Positions 50,901-62,100 of a stretch of DNA of 64,000 nucleotides are shown one piece after another. The stretch comes from Dendrobium chrysotoxum. Taxonomy: Eukaryota; Streptophyta; Magnoliopsida; Asparagales; Orchidaceae. Below the pieces are notes generated by a model. That model made no database searches and was not told the origin of the DNA. It saw only the letters and a program-made list of their open reading frames with translations. The number at the start of each line of letters is the position of its first letter. The first letter of the stretch is position 1. The translations under genes were made by a program, and so were the position numbers. Location: NCBI GenBank assembly GCA_019925795.1, contig CM034305.1:61120573-61184572 (forward strand). The letters run 5' to 3'.

Positions 50901-53900
50901 AATAATTGTGAGAGAGGAAGAAGGATTCGGGGATTTTGAGGAAATTCTCGTTTGTAAGTAAATTCTTATTGTATAGCATTATTTAAATTTTGTTATTTAA
51001 CTACATTTCATGAAAGTTATATTATATGAATTTAGGGATTTTAGAAAGGAAGAGATTGAAAACAAGAAGAAGAAATTTTGAAAGTGAAAAAAAAAAGGAA
51101 AATTTTGTAAGGTAATTTCATGTGGAAGAAATCAAACATTTATTGAGACGTTCAAATTGGAATTTAATGTTAATTAAATTCTTATGTTATTGTGACCAAT
51201 GTTAATTAAATCTTTATGTTTGTGAACAGTTAAAAGGATTTCAATACAAGACGAATATTGGAGGAGGAGAATCAAAGTGGATAATTATATATGTGTAAAT
51301 TTTCACTATTTTATCTTCATTTTACATCTTATATAATTGTTTATTTTCTTTTGGAGAATATCATGAATGAGACAAATGAAAAGTTTAATACAAAGATTGA
51401 AAGAGAAATAGATATAACTGAAAATGATTGACGTATTATGGGAATATAAAAGTTTATAAAAAAGAAATAGAAAAATGAAGATGACAAGCATTCATGTATG
51501 TAACAAGCATATAAGTATCATAAGTATCATACATGTTAAGGAAGATGACAAGCATATAACTGAAAATAAATAAATATTAAGGAAATAATATAAACATAAA
51601 TGCATCAAAGGAAATGGAAAAAGGATATGCATGCAAATTACAGGAGTTCACCCCCGTATGGTACTGGCTGGAGAAGCAATGTACTCGTGTACGTTAAAAA
51701 GGAAATGGAATTGAAAATGGAAATGGTTGTACCTTAATTGGTACATTTAGACGGTGCTCCTGTATAAATGGAAATGAGGAAATAAATATTTAAAGGAATT
51801 GAATGTTAAGCTATTAAAAGAAATATTAAAATTGATTGAAGACCAAGGAAAGGACTTGTGTAAGATTACTGTTTATAATATATGATGCATGTGTATTGAT
51901 ATTAAAAGAGAAATAGTATGAATCTATTTTATTGTTTATAATTAACATGATTACCTACTGAGTTTACTTAGTAAACTCAAACCACGAATTTAAATGTTTC
52001 AGATAAGTCTTCAGAGATTTAGAAATGGCAGAAAGAGAAGAGTTCGTCTATAGAAGACGACGTGCAACTGGCAACAGGTAAAATGACTGATGAGAATGTT
52101 TAGTTCGGTCATAGATTGATTATTATTTGTTTTGTGATTAGTGGCTCTTCAATTGATGAAATGTTTATGTTAATGTGTTTATTGAATGTGATGAAATTAT
52201 AATATTGTCCGACTTTTCGTTCCCGCTTCATTAGATCGAGCATCCGGGCCGGGTCGTGACAAGTTTACAATTCTTTGTTACTGCTGCACCTGTGTTTTTT
52301 GTTTCAGTAGTTTCTTTTCCTACTTTTCCTATTTCAACAGCATTTTAGTTATAGTTTAGCTTTTAGTACTGTAGTTTTGTTTACAATACTGACTCTTGTT
52401 CATTTGTTTGCAGGAGCTCGCACTACTTTGGAGTTTACATAGGAGCTTTGGAGTCGTTAGGAGAGCTTGTAGTTTAGTAGCTTCGTTTGAGTGGGAGTTT
52501 CTTTGAGAGTTTGTTTGAGTTTTAATTTGGGTCAGTTGGATCGTTGTACAGGAGCTAATTTTTAGTACAAACATTGATTTTATGTTTTCTTTGCATCTTT
52601 TTTAATTGCATTTTATTTTAATTAAATTCTTTAATTAATTAGAAAAAATTTTAATTCATTAATTAATTAACTAATTAATTAAAAGAAACTCTATTATGTT
52701 TAATTCATTTCTCAATCAATTAATTAATTAAAAAGATATTTTAAATTAATAAATCAATTAATTTGATTAACTAATTGAAAACAATAAAATAATTTTTCAT
52801 TATCGCTCAATTAAATTAATAAAAATTAGATTTAGAATAATTTCTATTATTATAATTAATAAAAATTATTTTTATTTATTTTATTATCAATTTTGCTCTC
52901 TCAAAAGCTTTCCAAAAATCTCTCCAATAGAATTATCTTTTTTTTAGAGAAAATTCGACAATCTCCCAGCATCCCCTCCCCACGAGGGGAGATCGCAATG
53001 GCACTTGCCATTGGTTCTATCCACTCGGATAAAAAATCAATGACGCTTGGTCTAAAAATTATAAATCTTCCTGCCTAAATCAAAGTTCAATGGCACAAGG
53101 TCTTGAAATCGATAGTACTTGTCTTCCCTAGTTTTTTAATACTCTCCTTTTTCTGTACAAAGATTGTCTCACCATCAATTTATAATCAGGATGGCATAAG
53201 GGATGGAGTCGGACAGCGTTCGATCAACTAAGAGGTCGGGTCTAGGGCTGTCAAAATCGAGTTTCGGGTCCAACCCGAAACTGACCCGATATTTTTTGAT
53301 ATGACACAAACCCGACCCGTTTTTAAAAACTGGTCAAATTCTCAAACTTGAACCCGACTCGCCTCAAGTCCGAGTCAACCCGACACGAATTGCCTTTCGC
53401 CTCACACGAACGCCTCACGTGGTTTTGCCTCACACGATTTCGCCGCAGATGATGCTGCCGACCGAGACAGCAAATGGCCGGAGGCTGGCGAGGTAGCGAT
53501 GGTGTACGGGATGGTGAGGCAATGACGGCGAACAGACTGGATGGTGGACGCGACTGATAAGGTCGACACACTATAAGAAAATCGTCTATTACCAACATAT
53601 TTTTCTTGCGAAAATTGAGAAATTTTCTGTGGAAATTAAGATTTTTGGTGGCTTTCCGGCAGATATTTTTCCGCCAGTAAAAGCCGTGTAGGAAACGACA
53701 ACCAGCGGATAATTTCTAGCGGTAATATTTTCTCGAGGCTTTCCGGTAGAATAACACCGCCGAAAATTTAAAAAAAATTAATTTAAACAACCAGGCTACC
53801 CGCCAGGCTGCCCGATGCCTGCCCGCCACCCAGCTGCCTCCCGCGCTGCCCACCAGGCTGCCCGCTCGGCTCCCTGCTCGCCTCCTGCACTGCCCGCCAA

Positions 53901-56038
53901 GCTGCCCGCTGCCCTGCTCGCCAGCACGACTGCCCGCCCGCGCTGCCCGGGGGACCGCACTACCTGCATGCGCTGGGATTCGAAGTGAGTATGATTTCAA
54001 AGACCCGACCAGTTTGCTGGAAGGGCAAAAGTGTTTAAATGTCATATTTTTTATTTAAAATATAAGAATAAAATCTGACGAAAAAGCTGTCGGAACTAAA
54101 GCTGCCAGAGAGCCTCCGAAAAATCTGTAGAAAAATTAGTCGGACATATTCCGCTGGAAATATGTTGGAAAGCCGCCGGAAAATAGTCCGCCAGAATGCC
54201 GCTGAACAAGCCGCCGGTAATGGGAGGTTTTCCAGTTGTGGCATCTTTTCCAAAGCGACGGACGAATGCGATTTAACATTGATTTCGGGTGATAAACACA
54301 CGGATGACATACACAATGGACATACACGACGGACGGACGGACACAATTTCCTGGGTCAACCCGGGTTCTTTACGGGTCAACCCGAGCCCAACCCAATTTT
54401 ACAAACTGGTCAAAATCCCTAACCCGAACCCGACCCGATTTGGGTTCGAGTTTACCCAAACCCGAAATTTTTTTGGTCGAGATTCCGGGTGGTGTCAAAT
54501 ATTGACACCCCTAGCTGGGTCAATGCCGACTGAGGCTTTTTTGACTTGCTGGTAGTGGAGGAAGTCAGGTCGAATAAGGGGTGAGATCGACGGGATCAGT
54601 GGGTAAGAGGGAGTAAGGGAGTCTAGATCGAACGACCTCTTTGTATGCGGCAGGGAGGGAGTTGAGTGCGGTCGACTAGGTTGGGGGATTCTGCTCCTAT
54701 GAGCTGCACACGGAGAGGGCTCGAGAGAGAGAGAGGCTTTTGGAGAGGGCAGATGGGCTAGGAGGATCACGAATGTAGCACGCAAAAGCGGGAGCAGGCA
54801 GGCCAATCGCTGTTGTTGTGCGTGATGTGCTCGCTTGGAGCGATGAATGTGGGTCTAGTCGGCGATGAAGATTGGCTTCGCATATGGGTTACGCGGCTGT
54901 AGAGAGGCAGGCTAAGGACTTTCACACAGGCAGTGGTGCGCGAGAGACAAGAGTGGAGGTGGACCAAATGAGAGTGGGGCCGAACAATTGAAATGATCAT
55001 AAGTTCCTTCTTGCATTCTTTTCTTCGTTGTTTTGAATAAATGAATGGTTGCATCCTTTGCAAAACGAGATATTTGTTCGAATTTACTGCTTACCCTCTC
55101 TTTTTTTTATATCTATGTTGACCTATATAAAGCCCAAAAAAAGAGATGCTTAAATCATTATCTCTGCTGCCCATACCGAAATCCTGCCCATGTCTCACAT
55201 AGTCTGCTACAGTGTCCCGTCCCGCAGCTCTGCCATTCGACGACGAACCATCACTTCTCGCATCTCATCACGTAGATCCTATTCTCGCTCTCGGCTGATA
55301 AAACAAAGATGAAACAAGGCTTCTGATTCTTCTTCTCTCTTCCATGATCCAAACCCATCTTCTCCCTGTCGCAGCTACTTCTGATTTTTCACAGCAAGCC
55401 GAGAACTCTGTTGACATCCTCTCGTACACGAACACCCACAGCCCATACGAGATCCCGCCGGACCTCTGCTCCAACCCATCTCTCACGATCCAAACCTCTG
55501 TTCGAATCACTGTAGCCCGAATTGCAAACCTCTCGTCTCTACCTCACACATTACTTCAAATGCCATCCGAACCCGACTCCACCTCTTGCAGCTCTCGATC
55601 CCGTTCGTCTTCTGATTTCCCTCACATATGACAACCTCAAGCCAGGTCACGAGCCTCGACCTCCGACTCTACCTGATCTGAAGCCTAGCGCGACCGAATC
55701 TCCTATATTCGAATGCCTCCTCCTCCTACTCGCTTCCATCCAACTCCGGCGATAGGAGCGTGCGATCCATCTTCTACTCAACCAAGCACCTACAACCGCA
55801 ACTTCTTCTTCCTCAAGCCAACCCGAGCCCTTCAACCTATAGCCACCCTCCAACTAGCCGAACCCTTCCGTCACTCGACATAGCCTGCTCGCAATCCTTC
55901 CTACCTCCCGACCACAGCCTTTACTCCACTCAACTATGCCGACGCCCTTCTGCCCGCCTCTACCGAAATCCACACCTACCCATTCGTCTTCAACACCTCC
56001 TCCCTCTTGTAGCCCGAGCCGCACAGTCAAGGTAAATG

Positions 56039-56108
<70 letters not shown>

Positions 56109-59100
56109 TTACATCGCAAAAAAAAAAGAAAAAAGAAAATTAAAATAAAAAGAAGCAAAAAAAAAGTTCTAAAAATGAAAAAATGTGTGTGCAAAAATAA
56201 AAAAAAGAAGATTTTTGTACTTCTTTGGTGCCTCGATCATCATCGTCGTCACCACTATCGTCGCGTAGGTATAACGTTCTTAACTCAAAACCCCGCATTC
56301 AGCGTTTGCAGCGCGCCGAGGGACCCCTATACACGCTCTCGTAACATGGTAGGAGGGAGCCCCGTGCGATGTTTTCGACAAAGCGGGTAGGCCCTGTACA
56401 CGCTCTCGTAGCGTGGCGGGGACACTTTTAAGCACCCTTAAGCGCTCTTGTAACGTGGCGGGGATTGAAAAAATATGGCCACGATGTCGCCCAACACCTA
56501 CCTGAAGCACTCTCGTAGCATGGAGAGGAAGGTCAGACTCTCATATTTCCCATAAATGGGGTAGAGCCAAGAGGCTGCCGAATTTTTCACTGATAGAAGA
56601 CCTGAACTTAAATAATTAACAGGGGGCTGTATTTGGACTTGAACTTAAACGGACAACAGGAAACCGGACTTCAATGCAAGAAATACACAATGGAATTAAA
56701 ATGTAAAATCCTAAATGACAATTCAAAGCATTCAAGTGAACATCAATGAATAGCCAGAAAGCTCATGGCAAACAAAGATCCTAATATCACTTACTTGTAA
56801 GCAATTATGTGAAACACCTCACTCATGAACAACAATCAACATGAACATGTATAATTTGATTATAAGCAAAAGAAGACAAACGTTGCAAGCCCTATAAAGA
56901 CGACAATGATTGATTATAATGCACGTATCAATTACTCAAACAAACATATTGTCCTCCTACAAATGAAAAACATTAATGCACATAATAATATGCTTACAAG
57001 CGACTACAAGAAGCTTGTGAACAATCATGGACATTAATGAAAAGCATACAAGTAAACATAATAGCTCACTAGCCAACGTGCATGAAGAGGTTAGTAATGA
57101 ATGTAGCAGTGCCTTGCAATCAATGCTAGAATACAAGCAATAATTAACATGAATATGTTAACTTGATTGCAAGTGACGTTGCAAGACTAACTTGCATATG
57201 AACGATGGAAAGCTTGCAATGTTCATGTACACTACAACCTGCTCATAGTCAATGCTTGCCAACCCATAACCCTTCCATGTGTGATAGCAAGTGGCATACG
57301 ACTGATGCGACGGATATCTTGTGAATATGAATAAGAAGATACCGTGGTGAACATAATTCGCCTACAATCAATATTAACTCGCAAGCAATGATGATGGACG
57401 CGCGATGAATGTGAAAGGATCATTGCAAATACTAATGAAAGGAAGAGTGCAGTGAACGTAATTCATTGGTTGTTAACATCAATTCACGAGTTGTCGTATT
57501 GGTTCACACGCAAGTGACGATAGTGGATACACAACGGATATAACAGAAATAAGAAGTCTTGCAATGAATGCAGTGTAACGCTTATAAATAATGATGGCTG
57601 ATGCAATCTGTATGTAAGCGACAATAATAGAGGTGTTGTAAGCATGATAGGCCCCCGTGAACATAGATGCACGTATGATGTGTCATCTGCCAGTAGGACA
57701 CCAGCACTTGCGAACTATGATATTTGGCATACGATGAATGTGATGATTCGTTAGATGATATGCATGAAGGCGCTGACGATGACTGTAACTCAATCAGTAG
57801 TCAATGGCAAATCACAGATGAGCACATTGACTTGTATGCAATTGATGACAGGGGATATGAAGAATCTCCTGTGCATATGGATGTCATGTGAGGTGTCATT
57901 TGCAAATAAAGATAAAAAATCTACAATGTGTATAGATGTCGATTCATCCTCACAGTTAATGATGAGTGATTATCAAGCAAATACACTGATCCATTGCAAA
58001 TAGAGACGGAAGGTGTGCAGCAGATGTAAGTCCCTACAAGCTGCTATAGAAGACCCGTTATATATCCAATGTGTTGTCCACGAGCAAAATGCAACGTGAT
58101 TACACTAAATGCAGATGCTTACGAGCTGCTGTAGGAAATTTCTTATTCACGCAGTAGTCTATCTACAAGCGATAGTTGACAACATGCAACCAACATAACA
58201 TAACTCCTTGAAAACATATGCAACATAATATACGATAAACACTAACGTCTGCTGATGATGATGGGGGACGTATCGTGTGCACAATGATAAACCTATAGGG
58301 GATGATCAGCAACAAGTAGCAAATGATACAACGCCTTTATGGTTAGCAAATATCCATTGGCAAGTAAATACATCGTCCTATTGCAAGTGAAGATGTATGA
58401 CATGCAGCAAATGCAAGTACCCATGGGCTCTTGTAGAAGATCCGTTGTATACACTAAGTGCTATATACGAGTAAATACAAATAAACTACAGTAGATATCA
58501 GCATCTGAGAGCAATAGCAGGAGGCTCGTTAGTGCACGACAGCCTACCTGCCTAAAGAAACAAACAACTCAATCCATGACGCCACACCACCGGATCCGCA
58601 ACATACATATAAGCAGACAGAAGGGGTGTACAAGATCCCAAATCAAACTCCGCATTCAAATAACAATTGCCTGCATAGCCGAGCAACATTAAGTATCTTA
58701 AAATGCCCCCACACCTATATTACAACGTGTATACAAGAAAACACAGAAGTGCACATGCAAGCACATTAACCTGTATACACACAATAATATACACTCGCAT
58801 GGGCCCCGACGAGTGTGTTATGAGTACACTCGTGACGTCTGAGGATGCTGCGTGGGTCAAAATAATAAATTTAAGTTCAAGCCTAATCCTTCTATGCTAG
58901 TAGATAGGAGTCGACACGGCTCGAACTATCAAACAAATATACGATAATGGCGTTGACTAAGATATTTATTTTAGTACGTTCATATTAGGCCTTCAAGGCT
59001 TATAACCAAGAAAATTCATTGACAAAGACCTAAAGCCAGCAACGAACCCGATCCTCTGTCAACAATTAAATAGAGTCGATAAGGTTTAATAGATAATTAC

Positions 59101-62100
59101 CAAAAATACCCCTTAAATATCCGCATGGGCCCCGGCAAGCTTGTTATGGGTATACACGTGACGTCTGAGTATGTTGTGCTGGTTAAATAATAAATCCAAG
59201 TTCGATCCCGATCCTTCTATACGAATAGATAGGAATCAACACGGTTCGAACTATCAAACAAATATACGGTCACGATGCTGGTCGAGATATTTATTTTAAT
59301 AAGTTCATATTAGTCCTTCAAGGCTTATAATAAGGAAAATTCACCAACAAAAGATAAAACCCACGAAAAATCCGATCCTTTGTCGGCAAGTAGACAGAGT
59401 ATACAATATTCAATCCACAAATACATATGTCCGTAAATACCCTGATGATGGCCATGTTAATGAAAAATCTCAACCGGAGGTGTCCCCAAACATTTAAAAT
59501 CCACAAAGAACTGATGTCTAGTCGAGAATATCACTAGGATTCATTCTCAAAAAGTCTCTTGCTAGCAAGGACGTGGCACGTGCCTTTTAACCGATAGTTT
59601 TGCTGCTAAATGGCACTGCAGGTACACGGTTATGACCAGGGCCCTCTGAACCGGGTGGTTTGCCGCCAAATGGTACTACTAAATTAAGGTCACAGCCAGA
59701 GATCATATGCTCCCCAATGACACTAAATCCTTGATATATGAATCAGTAGGATATAATCGATAGGACATAAATCCCTATGTTAGCTAAGGTGGATTCAAAT
59801 TTGTTCTCTTAAACAAACATCAATCCCAAGTCTATAAGGTACCCTTGGACGACGCAACCAATGTTGGGTCAACTACCTCCTTTGACTAAGTAAACCAGGG
59901 ACCACAATAACCCAGGATGACGGAACCATAGGATCTTGATCGGGTCCATCATCCATTCCCCCACCATCCGCTTTAAGTGCAAGATGGTGAAATTTTTAAT
60001 TTTAAATATTAAAATTTCAAATATCCTAAACTCATACTGTTACTATATGTCGGATATTACGTATCTATGGATACAACATATTCATTTGATGACTAGCCTT
60101 AATCGAATGTTCTCTTTCGTTATCGGGAGGGATAATTAACTATAGGGGCTTGCGCCTATAGGAAATTAGAACTCAGATCTAAAATCCTCACAAAATGAAA
60201 GCGAAATCTCTGGGTAGTGTCTTATCTACAAACTCAATATGCCTTCTGAAAATTTACCCCGGAACCTAATTCTTTAAAACTACCCCGAAAAAAGAGGGGA
60301 GGCCGGGCCGCAAATTTTTGGAGCCCATAATTTATTCAGTCAACAGACCATCTAAACTATGCTGAGCAACAACCACATTCTTTTGAAGGAACTTTATGAA
60401 TGGATCAAGTATTTGATCATCTTTAGTATATGTTTTATAATATTCACCACCTCTATCATGTCTCAATATATTTATTTATTTTTCATATTATTTCTCTGCT
60501 TCTACCTTAAAAGACTTAAAGGCGTCTAATGCTTCATTTTTTAGTATAAAGCAAATAGGGATACACCTATCGTAAGTAATCATCAATGAAACTGATGAAA
60601 TATTTTGGACCATAAATATTTGTATGTATAATCTCTAATAATTTACACTCATTTTTGCAACTTTTTTTGACTTATTAATCTGCTTGGTTTTAATGTACCC
60701 TACACAAGTATTAAAATCAATGAAATCTAAAATACTAAGTACTCATTCATTCATCAACATCTTGATTCTATTTATGGAGATATGTCCTAATCTTTGATGC
60801 CACAATATAGAGAAGCTTTCGTTTATCGCACATTTTTAAGTATTAGCTTGAGCATGCATTACATCATGAGTAGTATTATTTTACAAATTAATACAGATAA
60901 GAACATCAGACAATACCATTCCTAATAAATTCAGATTTATAATATAAATTAACATAATTTTCTTAAAAGTTAGAAGAATATCTCAACTATAAGTCCAAAA
61001 ACTAACATTAAGTTCCTAGAAAAATTAAGTACATAGAAAATCTTTTCTAGTTTTAAAATAGAACCACAAATAATATGTTTCAATAACTTTATGTACATAG
61101 AAAATCCTTAGATATTTTACTTTTTTCTTTCTTCTTTTGCTTGGCTTCAGTCCATTCATTATATAACCAATACTGCATTCTCACCCAATTCTATGATTAG
61201 CCTTCCATCCTCTTGAACACATATGATTAGAAGCTAATTAATCAATCATTTGTTCTTATATGTTATATGATATCTTGAAGGGACCATACTGCTGTGGAAG
61301 AATATTCATGATGTAGTGCATCATGTAGGACTTAGACATATCAACTTCAAGTGTCTTAAGTTGAGTTGTAATTTTTAATATATAGTCATGAATATCTCTT
61401 ACTCTATTTAGATTTTTTTTTTTTTTACTCTATTTAGATTTAGAAATGAGAACTTGATAATTAGGGTACTGACAAAAGCTTTATTTAAAGTACTAAATTG
61501 CTTATGTATAATCTTAAGTAGCTCTCTACTACTATCATACTGATGAACCAATAGCAGAGATATTTATTTTTATGAACATTAATATGAGGCGATTAGATCG
61601 CTCATACCATTCAAAAGCAAAATATGATAACTTATAAACACTGCATTATAACTTATTTAAAAAACAATTAGTTATAAAACTAATATTTGACAAAAATGAA
61701 AATTGCAAGTTTAGTGCTCTTACATGATTGTAGACTTGCATGACAAGATCATCATATGTTCCTGCATTCTGCCCGCTAGTACTCTCAAAAGCAAAATACT
61801 CTAATGGAAGAGCATATGGCAAGTTCCGCACTGCAGCTTCAAACACCTCAATGCTAAAGCCACTTACTTCCGTATTATTACTGCTCGCATTTTTTTCCAC
61901 TTTGACAAATTCTGGAAAGGAACTTTTTGGGACTAAAATCTTGAGTTTCTTCTGACTTACAGGAATGTTCCATCCTTTTGGTACTGAACCCGACTCTCCA
62001 GGCCAAACAACTTGATTCAAATCAGTCATCAAGGTCGAGTATGTCTTGCCACTTTTTGGCTTCGGCTGTTTAGATAACCCAGTCTTAGGATCCCAGAATC

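Larger units (their letters stand above)
43968..52261 (+). mobile_element. Ty3/gypsy retrotransposon, structurally complete, coding decayed
   Basis: Two LTRs, primer site, gag, protease, RT, RNase H and integrase in gypsy order, and a perfect 5-bp duplication AGTTT (43963-43967 and 52262-52266). 8.3 kb. The integrase-C-terminal region (FGKTGKLSPRFIDPF, HNVFHISVLQKYV) and the closing segment resembling EATWE...YPHLF suggest the Tekay/Del group of chromoviruses, by general resemblance only. Stops and frameshifts break gag and pol at many points. Confidence 0.93.
41299..60345. mobile_element. 19-kb composite insertion in the copia 2 integrase
   Basis: Left end TGTTGGCTCAAG, right end TTCAGTCAACA, flanks AACCA (41294-41298) and GACCA (60346-60350), a 5-bp duplication with one mismatch. 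Joining the flanks restores the integrase reading VAQHSLDGSPSQSGVAE, the conserved segment AQYTMPGSPSQNGVAER. Both ends belong to family X but in opposite orientation (B left, C right), meeting head to head near 55070. Nested inside: a gypsy element, two hAT elements and a CACTA element. Its class is unresolved. Confidence 0.75.
37689..61723 (-). other. GLR-B intron 2, 24 kb of nested transposons
   Basis: Donor CAT|GTAAGA at 61723 and acceptor TACCAG at 37689. The same intron in gene A is 4.5 kb. Contents: AT-rich sequence (37689-38690), copia element in two pieces (38691-41298 and 60346-61640), and within it the 19-kb insertion 41299-60345. All larger elements are degenerate while the flanking exons are open. 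Confidence 0.78.

Noticed and set aside
54035..56035. Several frames of 60-110 codons
   Set aside because: They cross CACTA/hAT ends and the C-rich family X junction, overlap on both strands and show no domain.
41295..60364. Alternative 9-bp duplication ACCATGTTG / ACTATGCTG for the 19-kb insertion, suggesting a Mutator element
   Set aside because: It matches at 7 of 9 bases but leaves termini that are not inverted repeats and duplicates codons of the integrase. The 5-bp reading gives TG...CA ends and restores the canonical integrase sequence.
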